A DNA stretch of 64,000 bases from Leishmania mexicana MHOM/GT/2001/U1103 (lineage: Eukaryota; Euglenozoa; Kinetoplastea; Trypanosomatida; Trypanosomatidae). A model generated the notes under the pieces. It was not told the origin of the DNA. It was given only the letters and a program-made list of their open reading frames with translations, and searched no databases. This document shows positions 1-9,465 of this stretch, piece after piece. The position numbers were made by a program, and so were the translations under genes. The stretch lies in assembly GCF_000234665.1 (NCBI RefSeq), contig NC_018326.1, positions 310,001-374,000 of the forward strand, given 5' to 3'. How positions within the stretch are numbered: the stretch's first letter is position 1; each line of letters starts with the position of its first letter.

Positions 1-7
1 GCCAGCG

Positions 8-539
8 TTTTTTTCCTGCGATCAGCACATCCCATCCGCCATGCAACATGAACTCAGACCCCACTCCACCCGGCCCGTCACAGGCCCCGTCGCGTGGCGC
101 CAACCAGCCGTAAACACGCGCTGCAGCAGTGCCCTCAGCCATCCGAGCGCGGCCTCGGCCTCCAACTCCACCCGCCCCCCGCCCGCCTCGCCCGCCGCCA
201 CCTGGTGCATCCCTCGGGGTGGCGCACGCTCCCCAGCAGCACGCAGTGGGGGGCAGGGCGGGATACACGCTCGAGTCACGCGGACACTCTGCCCCATCGC
301 ATAAATGATGGAAACGCGTTCACCGTCGCAAGTCGCGCCGACGCGACGCCGCCCACGACCTGGCCACCCACATCAGCGGCGATAGATCGCTCTGGCTTCT
401 CCACGTCGTACGTGCCTGGCCCTGTCACCACCGGAAGTGATTCTGCGCTTGGCAGGGACAGGGGTATGAAGGAGGGGAGGGGGGGGGGGGCTGCTTGGCT
501 TCCTCAGAGAGTGGGTCCTAAGATATCGATGCGGCGCAC
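8..539 (-). mobile_element. SIDER2-like retroposon, copy A (inverted-repeat arm)
   Basis: Positions 40-539 are the reverse complement of 8180-8678. By hand alignment I find one substitution (near position 331) and one extra G in the G-run near 480-490. Read on the minus strand, the shared block is followed about 25 bases later by a run of seven A (plus-strand T run at 8-14), which looks like a retroposon 3' tail. Blocks of the same sequence recur in more diverged form near 23.1, 45.8 and 62.9 kb. That dispersed family of roughly 0.5-kb degenerate elements fits Leishmania SIDER2. The family name is inferred from size, dispersal and the A-tail, not from a database match. The left end may lie outside the window. 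Confidence 0.65.
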
Positions 540-1239
540 TGAGGTATTGTCCGTTTTCAGGGGTTGCATACAAGAGGCAAACAGAATGTTGAATAGAAAA
601 CCTCCGTGCGGCTGTGATAGACGGAAATGGACCACACACACACCACACCGGAGCCCCTCCCTTACCCTTTCCCTGCCTCTCCATTTTTTCCGCCTTCTTT
701 GCCAGGGAAACAAAACGATGCAAGAAGACGCTGTCTGGTCACACACACACACACATACACGAAGAGGTCCAGAAGAACAAAGGGCGAGAACCACACGAAA
801 CAAGGTAAAAGAAAAAAGGATACCCATACCCGTGGTGAACGCCTCTCAGAGAGAGAGGCACACACACGCACTGACACACGCTCACGCGTACAACCAATAA
901 AGGCTGCTAGAAAGGCATATAGAGAGAGAAATATATGATGCAAAGAGAATGCGTCGGTCAAGACGTCCAGCAAGACAAGAGAAGAGGGGGAGGGGTGGTG
1001 TAAAAAGGCGAATGAGCACACAAGGGAGGGAGGGAGGGAGGGCGGACGCACAGAAAAAAGGAGGGGCACACTCGCCATCGCTCACTCAGACTCGCTCCGC
1101 CCCCTCCCCTCTCACACCTTCTTTTTGCCGTTTTTCCTCCGTTCGCCATCCGCCCCACAGAGTCAAGGCTTGGTCAGTGCTTCACAGGATATACATACGC
1201 ACACGAACGCACAGATACGCGCACACGCAGAGTGTTGAC
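540..1239. other. Intergenic, 3' side of first b5 reductase
   Basis: No credible coding sequence. The plus strand is purine-rich, with GA runs, AGGG repeats near 1027-1042 and a CA repeat near 740-757. That is what a minus-strand transcription unit with pyrimidine-rich spacers would give. It probably holds the 3' untranslated region of the reductase transcribed leftwards from 2109. Confidence 0.6.
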
Positions 1240-2109
1240 TTAGAATTTGAAGACGCCGCTCGATGAGTAGCCCAGCTCCTTGAGGTAGCCCTCAAGCGAG
1301 CCTTGCTTGGGCGGGGAGGAGCTGTAGTCCTTCTCGCCACAGATGGTCTTCATGAAGGACGGCGGGCCACACACCAGAACGCACGAGTCACCTCGGTGAT
1401 CCGGGCCCGGCATCGTCTCCCGGATGATCGCTTTGTTGATGTGGCCAGAGTAACCCGTCCAGCGCTTCGGCGGCGTCGTGAGGCAGTGGTACGCGATAAA
1501 CTTCCCGGGGTACTCTTTCGCCAGCGTGTCCAGCTCCTTGCCGAGCAGAATGTCCCCCTCGGTCTTGTTTGCGTAGAGAAGCGAGATCATCGTCTTATTC
1601 CCCGGCGCTTGCACGACATTATTCACGACTTGGAACATTGGGGTGAGACCCGTACCACCGGCGATCATGCCAATCCTAGTGTACTGGCCCGGCTTCACGT
1701 CGAATGTGTGCCACGGTCCCTTCACGTCAATGGAATCGCCGACCTTGAGAGAGAAAAGGTGCGAGCCCATCTTTGAATTCGGGTAACACTTCACTACGAG
1801 GTCGAAGTGGCCCTCTTCCTCCACCAGGTTGATAGGCGTGTAGGGGCGCATCACTTCCTGTCCCTGGGCGTCAGTGTAGCGCAGCGTGATGCAAGATGCC
1901 ACGGGCAGGTTCAGGCGCGTCTTGCTCGAAGGGAGGGCGAAGCGAAAGCGCTTTGTGTTGTGCGATTCATTCTCGACATGGATGAGCTTGTAGGCCTGGA
2001 ACCTCTCCTCGGAGAATGCCGGCTTGCTGCCCCAGGCCTCCGCCTCGGACCCAGACTGGTACATGCTGGCTCCAGCAAAGCCGACAACTGAAGCGATAAA
2101 AGCCCTCAT
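1240..2109 (-). CDS. NADH-cytochrome b5 reductase-like protein (paralogue 1)
   Basis: This flavoprotein would pass electrons from NADH through FAD to cytochrome b5 or a similar one-electron acceptor. The 289-residue product has the family's full order of motifs: FAD-binding RPYTP at residues 88-92, a second flavin-site block NSKMGSHLF near 111-119, the NAD-binding GGTGLTP at 151-157, CGPP at 247-250, and a C-terminal Phe. The first 18 residues form a hydrophobic membrane anchor, typical of outer-mitochondrial or ER b5 reductases. I chose the ATG at 2109 because the longer frame opens with TTG at 2151, and because the neighbouring paralogue then has the same length and the same kind of start. 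It lies downstream of its paralogue on the same strand, so the two look like a tandem duplication that has since diverged. Confidence 0.9.
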   Translation of the reverse strand: MRAFIASVVGFAGASMYQSGSEAEAWGSKPAFSEERFQAYKLIHVENESHNTKRFRFALPSSKTRLNLPVASCITLRYTDAQGQEVMRPYTPINLVEEEGHFDLVVKCYPNSKMGSHLFSLKVGDSIDVKGPWHTFDVKPGQYTRIGMIAGGTGLTPMFQVVNNVVQAPGNKTMISLLYANKTEGDILLGKELDTLAKEYPGKFIAYHCLTTPPKRWTGYSGHINKAIIRETMPGPDHRGDSCVLVCGPPSFMKTICGEKDYSSSPPKQGSLEGYLKELGYSSSGVFKF

Positions 2110-3693
2110 GGCCGTCGAATGTCGTACGAGAAGTAGCGCGAGAGAGGTCAAACAGTCACGTGATAGAAAGAGGAGGTTCGATCGGTTTATGTTCGATGAG
2201 GATGAATGTGCCTGTTATGCTCTGCCTCGAAAAAAGGGGGAGGGTGCGTGTTCGGCCTCTGTTTATCGAATCAGAAACAAAAAGGAAGTGCTAAAACTCG
2301 AGGAGAATCTCTTGGGTCTTTCCTCCGCCTCTCCGCCCCTATTCGCGCTGTTGAAGCAAACGACAGAAAGCGAGAGGAGCCATGCAAATAAAAAAAAATA
2401 GGAAAAACTCAAGTCGCAATGGTGGATAATGCGAGTAACGGCTCCGAAGGTAGTGTTCCTTTTCTTGGTGCGTGCATGAAAATACAAGGCACAAAAATAA
2501 AGCAGTCGAGAGAGCTGTGTCCATTCAAAACAAAAAGAGTGAAGGGGAACGGGGCAGTGAAAGAGGCATGGACAGTGCAGCTCGTGTCGTACTGCTCGTG
2601 AGCGAGCGGGCGCGACCACAGGTCAGAGCTCGGAAGTGCTATACCAGCAAAAAGCGCCGGGGCGGACCCGTCAACCTAGCAACACAGGCGTGGCGCCGAG
2701 TGAGCAGCGAGAAAGTGCACAAAATGAATGCCGCATAAGTGGCCAAAGCATGCGCGAGAAAGCGCGCCAGATATTAGAGACGGCAACGAAAAATAAATAG
2801 CTTTGTCGCGTCCGTTTTCCTCCGGGCTCGAGAGACATGGGTCCAGCAGCGCTGCGAACGCAAGCTTTCAGCAGGCGCAGGATTCTCCTCTTGTGCCTTA
2901 CCGCGTAAGGTCGAGTGGTTGCAATACACAACCGTGGTGCACCGACTCTCACTCCGCAGCCCCCAGCGCATACTGTTTGGGGACTGTTTTCTTTTTTTCT
3001 GTACCGTTCACAACTGAAATCAGTCCGCAACGCAGCGAAAAATAGACAGTCAGTACCAAGTACACAGAAAGAGAGAGAACGAGACAGAAAAGGAGCTCGA
3101 GATGAAAGACAGTATTGCCCGCATTAAGGGACGAAGGGATCGGATAGCAACGTGGAAGAACGAAAATGATGGCGGAAAGGTATCTCAAGACCGCGCCGAA
3201 AGGTGTACTAAACGATCATACACCCTTGCATCGTAAAGGGCCGCAAACCCGTTACACATTCTGGATATGTGGGAAAGAGCGGAGCAGCCGTGCGCACAGA
3301 AACTCAGAGAAAAAAGAAGGCGAAGGTGTCTACAGTGCACACGACAAGCAAAAAAGAATGATAACGATAAATCCCCACAAATGCAGTCAGGGCTGCACAC
3401 GCATACATTCACACATCTGTAGACCATACTCCCTATTCGCACGCCCCAAACCTCAAAGTAGTGTTGACAGCGCCTTCGTGTTTGGTGCGCGATAATATCC
3501 GTGCTGTGTCACTCATTTTCCCAGATTCCAGAAAGGCCTTAACGCCCACGAAAACGCGCGTTTGCTCTCTTGTTTAGGCTGCTCTTTCCTCCTAGTACCA
3601 CCCTCTGTTGTGAGTTGGCACCGCCTGCACCACCCGAAAAGAAGCCTCAGCGGCTTCGGCATTGCGCTTCAGTTTCTTTTCCTTTTGCGCTCG
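2110..3693. other. Intergenic between the two b5 reductases
   Basis: About 1.6 kb with only short unsupported frames. It is visibly more A/T- and purine-rich on the plus strand than spacers in the right half of the window. It should contain the 5' untranslated and splice-acceptor region of paralogue 1 (near 2110-2200) and the 3' untranslated region of paralogue 2. I see no RNA gene or mobile element. Confidence 0.5.
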
Positions 3694-4563
3694 CTAAAAC
3701 TTGTACACCATCTTCGGCATGTAGCCAAGTTCCTTCAGGTAGCCCTTCAGCTCACCCTGGGATGGTGGGTTGCTCTTGAAGTCTTTATCACCCGAAATAG
3801 CTTCCATAAATGGCGGCGGTCCACAGACAAGAATGATAGAATCACCCGCACGGTTCGGCGCAGGCATCAGTGACTTGATCATCTCCTTGTTGACATAGCC
3901 GACGCCGCCCATCCAGTCAGATGGTGCCTTCGATAGCACAAAGTACGGCGAAAAGCGTGGGTACGCCTCCATTAGCTCGTTCAGCTCGTTCCCAAGCAGC
4001 ACGTCTTCCTTGCGTTCATTTGCGTAGATGAGCGTGATTTCTGTGTTGTTCTTCGGTGTGTGAAACACATGGCGCGCTACCTGGTACATCGGCGTGATAC
4101 CCGTACCACCGGCAATCATGCCAATCGTTTTGTATTGATTTGCCTTGATCGGCAATTTCATCCACGGTCCCTTGACGTCGATGGTGTCACCCTTCTTCAT
4201 TGAGAACAAATGAGTGCCCATCTTTGAGCCCTGGTACTTCTTCACCATAACATCGAAGTAGCCAAGCTGATCACTGCGGTTAAGCGGTGTGTAGGGGCGA
4301 ATAACCTCCTTCCCATCTTTGTCGAAAAAGCGGAAGCTAACACAGCTAGCTACCTCCAGGTTCAGTGGCATATCGGCCTCCGGCAACGCAAAGCGGAACA
4401 CCTTCGTGTTATGGGACTCGTCATAGACATCCATCAACGGAAAGGAGCGAAACTCAGATTGCGAGAATGGGCTGCTCGGCGTGGCGCAGTTGGATGAGCT
4501 AGAAACGCTGTTGTACCAGCTGGAGGTTGCAAACCCCATCGCGGCCGCGATGACGGCCTTCAT
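3694..4563 (-). CDS. NADH-cytochrome b5 reductase-like protein (paralogue 2)
   Basis: A 289-residue flavoprotein with the same architecture as the gene at 1240-2109: hydrophobic N-terminal anchor, RPYTP flavin motif, KMGTHLFS block, GGTGITP nucleotide-binding motif, CGPPPF near the C-terminus and a terminal KF. The proteins are clearly homologous along their length but diverge strongly in the N-terminal linker, which is Ser-rich here. The duplication is therefore old. The start is the ATG at 4563; a frame three codons longer begins with GTG and is unlikely. It is transcribed from the minus strand between eIF2D and paralogue 1. Which electron acceptor or membrane each paralogue serves cannot be read from the sequence. 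Confidence 0.9.
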   Translation of the reverse strand: MKAVIAAAMGFATSSWYNSVSSSSNCATPSSPFSQSEFRSFPLMDVYDESHNTKVFRFALPEADMPLNLEVASCVSFRFFDKDGKEVIRPYTPLNRSDQLGYFDVMVKKYQGSKMGTHLFSMKKGDTIDVKGPWMKLPIKANQYKTIGMIAGGTGITPMYQVARHVFHTPKNNTEITLIYANERKEDVLLGNELNELMEAYPRFSPYFVLSKAPSDWMGGVGYVNKEMIKSLMPAPNRAGDSIILVCGPPPFMEAISGDKDFKSNPPSQGELKGYLKELGYMPKMVYKF

Positions 4564-5359
4564 TGTTTCCACTCGCTAAGTAATTACTAAGAGGTTAAAA
4601 GAAAACCCACAGGTTCTCAGAAAAAAAATCGTCAAGAGGCTAAGTACCTTTTTGTTTGTGTGTGTGTGTGTGTATGTATGTGTTTATCTGCTGTTGTGAG
4701 ATACAAACGTGCCGCAGATGTGGCTTTTTCTTCTTTCAGATTAGCAGTGCCGAGACATGTGAAATATATGAACGTGAGCAATTCACTGACGTGTACATTG
4801 GAAGTCATGAAGGCAGAGGAGGGAAGAAGATGAGAGTGCAACCAATATTGAGTATTAAACGACTGGGAACAAGTCTTTCGTTCCGTATAATCCGCACACT
4901 TACAGAAAGGGAGAAAACTTTCAGTTTCTTTTTTTCGCGCATACGAGCAGCATTTTTTTTTTGAATCTGCTGAGCTTCAGCTCATGCTTTGCGCAACATG
5001 AAGAGCAACACACAAAAGGTTCGCTAGCTCTCTTTTCGTTTTCCTCGACTGAATCAAACAAAAACTGCGCTCATTTTATGCAAAAGGCTGATGTTGTGGT
5101 TCATAGCACCTTTTCCCCTTTTGTTTACTTCTCTTTCATTTTGCGAAGTGCTCTATGCCTGTGAAAACCTGCACATTGCAAAAGAAAAGGCAAGTAAAAT
5201 TGAGAATTTGCTATTCCGAGTCATCTTTCCTATCAGAGTAAAGTAAAATTGTAAAAAAAAATAGTGCGCAAACTCGCGAATCGTGAAAACAAAAAAAATC
5301 CAACAACAATACAGAGAAACCGCAATCGAAAAAGGGGGCAAAAAGCTCAAACCATGCCT
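4564..5359. other. Intergenic, A/T-rich
   Basis: About 0.8 kb with no credible gene. It contains a TG microsatellite near 4658-4672 and several A or T homopolymer tracts (for example 4621-4628 and 4952-4962). It is among the most A/T-rich stretches in the window. It probably carries the 5' untranslated region of b5 reductase paralogue 2 and the 3' untranslated region of eIF2D. Confidence 0.5.
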
Positions 5360-7354
5360 TTATCTTTTTTTGCAAACAAGCTGCGGCGGTGGAAATTTTG
5401 CTTCATTCAGGAGTGCAGCCGCAATCTTGGTGTCCAGTTTGCCTTGTAAATGGATTTCGAGTGGTATTTTCGTCCCGGGCTTCAAATTTTTCATCGTCGT
5501 CGACGGGTCGACGACACAAGAGCTCGTACAAAACTCCTTTTTCCATTGATCGGCGAGTATCTGAAGATCAAACCCAAAAGACTCCAAACTCTGCAGAACT
5601 GTAATGAACCTCTTGTTTGTCACCTTCGCAGACCACAAATGAACTGTGGGGAGTGGTCCGTTTTTGATTATCCGCTTCGGATTCAAGTTACCGCTAGCTA
5701 GCGATGAGCCCTCCACAATAGTTTGCAAAATAATTTCGTGCTTCAGCCGGAACAAACTTAGCATACCTTCCACAACTTGATTGACCGGCATCTCAGAGGC
5801 GTATGCCTTGGAGGTGAACATTTTCGATAGCGTATCGTCGATTTTTACACTGGGTAGTTCGCCTTTTTTGACCTCGTTCACAACCAGCAGATTGTGTGTT
5901 TTTATGTAGTTTTTCAAATTGTCGACTAGTGTTTTCCGCGTGTACAATTCTCTGAGAACGTTGTCATCAATAGGGGTCCTTTGAAAAACAGGAACCGTGC
6001 CGGTAGCAACCTGTTCGATTGTGGGAAACAGAGTGTCACGCGGAATGTTCAGCTCCTCGCCTATCAGCAGAATACGTATAAGATCGTCCTCCAGTCCACG
6101 AGGTGCAGCGTAGAAAACATCGGCAGACACAATGTATTGACGGAACACACCTGTACCTTCGGCAAGGAGTTTGGCTTGCAGTGCTTGCACCTCTTTTTCA
6201 CACCCTTCCCGATGCATCGTGCTGAGAAAATCTGCGTAGAGCATGTTGTGTTGTCGCATCACGTCGGCAGATTTGTTTACTTGAGTGACACAATGAGTGC
6301 CAGGACTTGTTTCAGCTATGGTGAGAAGATTCGGGAACCTTTGAAAAAATGCAAGCGCTTTCTTGTATTTGGTATCTTTGAACTGAATCGCAGAAGTGTG
6401 GGCACCGTCTCTTGGGTACGAGGCGACGACAATGCTCGTGAACTGTGACACCGGCATGGGCAACAACGAGTGTGAGACTCGCTTCATGGCTTCGCAGAGA
6501 CAAAAGTTCAGCATTGTGTCTTCGTCCGAAAAGACATCGGCGTAGTCCACACCTGGCGTCTTTTTCCCTTCAGTAGCCTCATTGCTCGAAACGTCATCGT
6601 CTGTGTTTTCATTCTCCTCAGTCGCAGAGTCCACCTCGGGTAACCTTTCACAAACTTCGCCTTCCCCAAACTCAGACGGAATCAGAAGTGATTGAGAAGA
6701 AAGGCTAAAGTTCGTAATAAAACGATTCTCAAATTCTTGCCAGAGGTTGTCGTGAAAGCACTGTACAACAAATACACCTACGCCTGCATCCTGCTTCGCT
6801 GTCATGTTGCTGGTCACAATTCCAACGGCGTATGGAACATCGACACCGACAGAGTAAATGAGTGCTACATCCCCCACTACCACTGGCGTTTTTTTCCGAG
6901 TGCTCAGAATGCCTGGCATCATCAAGTGTGCCCCGCTGAGAAGAAATCGAGAAGTCGGGCCGCGGCAAACAATAGTAACGATGCCTTCATTTACAAGGCT
7001 TGTCCACTCTTCACCTTTCTCGGCCAGCAGCTGGTGTAGGCGCAGGAAGAAGAAGACAGTGGGAACCATGAGAAAGCTGAAAGAATCCGCTTGTGTAATG
7101 GCATCCTTATCTTCCTTTCCTAGGCGATCAATCGAAATAAAAAGCGGCACCTCATTGACAGAGTATACGAAAACCGACGATTCAAGCCCGCATTGATACT
7201 TTCGTTTCGTGACCATATCTTTCTTGCCGACAACTAGATCGAACTTATCTGCGTTGTCTATTCCGATGACGCTCACAACATTGGCTCTCAGCTTCTTGAC
7301 GTCACTTTTGCCGACTGATTGTGCTTCCTTTAACGCGCACTTTCTCTTGAACAT
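5360..7354 (-). CDS. EIF2D: Translation initiation factor eIF2D (ligatin)
   Basis: eIF2D binds the small ribosomal subunit and delivers or releases tRNA independently of GTP, in non-canonical initiation and 40S recycling. The 664-residue product shows the family layout: an N-terminal domain beginning MFKRKC and followed by GKSDVKKLRANV, a PUA domain containing GAHLMMPGI near 141-149, an acidic low-complexity linker near 240-280, a winged-helix region with YPRDGAHTSAIQFKDTKYKKA near 313-333, a SWIB/MDM2-like segment, and a C-terminal SUI1 domain ending in IHLQGKL...LLNEAKFPPPQL. The ATG at 7354 is chosen because animal eIF2D also begins with MF plus a basic stretch and K-S-D-R/V-K-K-L-R-A. A longer frame to 7411 has no such support. 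Codon use is much less GC-biased than in genes to the right: 10 of the first 18 codons end in G or C. It is the first gene leftward from the strand-switch region. Confidence 0.88.
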   Translation of the reverse strand: MFKRKCALKEAQSVGKSDVKKLRANVVSVIGIDNADKFDLVVGKKDMVTKRKYQCGLESSVFVYSVNEVPLFISIDRLGKEDKDAITQADSFSFLMVPTVFFFLRLHQLLAEKGEEWTSLVNEGIVTIVCRGPTSRFLLSGAHLMMPGILSTRKKTPVVVGDVALIYSVGVDVPYAVGIVTSNMTAKQDAGVGVFVVQCFHDNLWQEFENRFITNFSLSSQSLLIPSEFGEGEVCERLPEVDSATEENENTDDDVSSNEATEGKKTPGVDYADVFSDEDTMLNFCLCEAMKRVSHSLLPMPVSQFTSIVVASYPRDGAHTSAIQFKDTKYKKALAFFQRFPNLLTIAETSPGTHCVTQVNKSADVMRQHNMLYADFLSTMHREGCEKEVQALQAKLLAEGTGVFRQYIVSADVFYAAPRGLEDDLIRILLIGEELNIPRDTLFPTIEQVATGTVPVFQRTPIDDNVLRELYTRKTLVDNLKNYIKTHNLLVVNEVKKGELPSVKIDDTLSKMFTSKAYASEMPVNQVVEGMLSLFRLKHEIILQTIVEGSSLASGNLNPKRIIKNGPLPTVHLWSAKVTNKRFITVLQSLESFGFDLQILADQWKKEFCTSSCVVDPSTTMKNLKPGTKIPLEIHLQGKLDTKIAAALLNEAKFPPPQLVCKKR

Positions 7355-8179
7355 CCTGCGCTCATTAACAAACTTATTTATCGGCTTGGAGATACATGAA
7401 GCAATGTGCAAGCGAGCAACAAAAACAGTGAGCAGGCAAAAAGGGAATGATCAAAAGAAAGGCTACATGAAGGAGCAAAAGTAAGCTGCTAATACCTAAT
7501 GAAGATAAATTGATGACGCTGTCAGGCACGGATTTCTGGCGTAGCCTCCCCCGTGTTCCGCCTCCAGTTTGGCTGAAAGCTACAGTGTATGCGATAACTC
7601 ACGCCTTGAGTGATGCTGCTGAAACAAAGGTTCACTAGCATGTCTTCCTTGTCCGTTGTACAGAGGGTACTGTAGCGACTGTAAAGAGCCGGATACTCGC
7701 TTTTCTTAAGCTCCCTGACGCACGGAGGAAAGATACATTGAGAGCACCACTGCATCTAAACGAGACCGCCTCCTTGGCCCGCTAATGGCAACTACCGCTG
7801 TGTTCTTGTGTACAGAAACGCGCAGTGCCACGCAACAGAAGAGTCTGAAGTCGATCGGGAAACACAAGTCGCAACCATTGACTGCGTGCAGGGAAACCAG
7901 TTTCCCCGCCCCACACTAAAACTTGCAACAATCACCGGCCGAGCTTTTGCAAAGCATGAAGCGAGGAGGGGGGCACCGGCACAGCTTTTACTCATCACAG
8001 AAAATGCCAACGGGGGTGTTTTCATTTCCACAGGAGTTCGCTCCATTCACAAAAGCCCCCCAATGAGGGCCACGGGGAGGGAGGGAGAGATGACACTGCC
8101 GATCATGATGCCTCCACAACATACTCCTAACAGTCTCAGTTATACTGCTCCCAACTCCCATCCTGGTGGGCACGCCTAG

Positions 8180-8707
8180 GTGCGCCGCATCGATATCTTA
8201 GGACCCACTCTCTGAGGAAGCCAAGCAGCCCCCCCCCCCTCCCCTCCTTCATACCCCTGTCCCTGCCAAGCGCAGAATCACTTCCGGTGGTGACAGGGCC
8301 AGGCACGTACGACGTGGAGAAGCCAGAGCGATCTATCGCCGCTGATGTGGGTGGCCAGGTCGTGGGCGGCGTCGCGTCGGCGCGACCTGCGACGGTGAAC
8401 GCGTTTCCATCATTTATGCGATGGGGCAGAGTGTCCGCGTGACTCGAGCGTGTATCCCGCCCTGCCCCCCACTGCGTGCTGCTGGGGAGCGTGCGCCACC
8501 CCGAGGGATGCACCAGGTGGCGGCGGGCGAGGCGGGCGGGGGGCGGGTGGAGTTGGAGGCCGAGGCCGCGCTCGGATGGCTGAGGGCACTGCTGCAGCGC
8601 GTGTTTACGGCTGGTTGGCGCCACGCGACGGGGCCTGTGACGGGCCGGGTGGAGTGGGGTCTGAGTTCATGTTGCATGAAAGATTGGAATCGTGGACTCA
8701 AAAAAAA
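8180..8707 (+). mobile_element. SIDER2-like retroposon, copy B (inverted-repeat arm)
   Basis: Positions 8180-8678 match the reverse complement of 40-539 with one substitution and one indel in a C/G homopolymer. The block is followed by about 20 unrelated bases and then an eight-A run (8700-8707), consistent with an A-tailed retroposon in plus orientation. It lies inside the divergent strand-switch region, upstream of the first plus-strand gene. Near-identity is unusual for this degenerate family and points to recent duplication or gene conversion. No clear target-site duplication was found. Confidence 0.65.
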
Positions 8708-9412
8708 CCTACGCCACCGCTCAACTTGTTCTTCAGCACTCATTGCTTTATGGGGCTTAAGGGCGATGCTCCAGGTGGGTCTAAGGCCGAAGTTTCCACA
8801 CTGAGCAAAGGCGTTAACTTTGTTTTGATCGTGTGACGGCTGAGATTTGGCTCGCTTTATAGAGGCCGGTGGGAATTATGCCAGGAGTAGCAAGACGCTG
8901 CGAATGGAAACAACGCACCCCTGTCCGGTACAGGGAGAGGGAGCTGGATGAGTAGGGCAGCTAATGACGAGGTCGTTATTGAAAAATTTGTATGTGTGGC
9001 TGTAGGTGGTGGGTGTCGAAAGAAGTTCATAAATTTCTGTCAAATGTCTCTGAACGGTGTGAGTCATAAACGAGAGAAATACCAGGGTCACCTGCGCGAA
9101 CTAATATTACCTCTCTTTGTGCAGTCTGTGAGACGCGGCTTCTCCAGTGAATCGAAACTAGCTTTTGTTTTGCCTGCTGTGCGGTTACTCTTTTTTAGAA
9201 GTCTCTCCCTCCGGGAGTCATGCATCTCGTGAGCAATAACATCATCTGTGGTTGCTGGGTAGGCTCTTAGCTCTGTGCAGTCACCTTGCTCTTTCCGTTC
9301 TCATGCCTAAACACCCTGTAAGACACGCAGCACTACAGTTTTTAGAAGACGTTACAAATCCCGTTCAGCACCTCTCGTTCGCCGTGCCTGTCAGCTTCTG
9401 GACGAGTAAAGG

Positions 9413-9431
9413 ACTACTTTTTTCCTTAAAG
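9413..9431 (+). other. Candidate spliced-leader acceptor for the zinc-ribbon gene
   Basis: A pyrimidine tract (ctacttttttcctt) is followed by the first AG at 9430-9431, 35 bases before the ATG at 9466. This is the usual arrangement for a kinetoplastid trans-splice site. A second AG at 9445-9446 is an alternative. Confidence 0.45.
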
Positions 9432-9465
9432 GCGCCTCTCGCTTTAGCATCTACTCAGCCTCACC

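Larger units (their letters stand above)
7355..9465. promoter_or_regulatory. Divergent strand-switch region
   Basis: All genes to the left (1240-7354) are on the minus strand and all genes to the right (9466 onward) are on the plus strand, so transcription must diverge within this 2.1-kb stretch. In trypanosomatids such regions are the usual sites of RNA polymerase II initiation. They are marked by acetylated histones and lack sharp promoter motifs, and none is visible here. The stretch contains a SIDER2-like element at 8180-8707 and otherwise no convincing gene. Short frames at 7522-7755 (minus) and 7808-8179 (plus) lack recognisable domains. Confidence 0.65.

Noticed and set aside
94..900. 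268-codon plus-strand open frame
   Set aside because: It lies across the SIDER2-like element and CA repeats. The matching frame in the inverted copy shifts at the homopolymer indel, so there is no coding constraint.
7808..8179. Frame with a TIDCVQGNQF-like string reminiscent of superfamily-1 helicase motif V
   Set aside because: Only one loose motif is present, the other helicase motifs are absent, and there is no convincing start. It sits in the strand-switch region, and chance is more likely.
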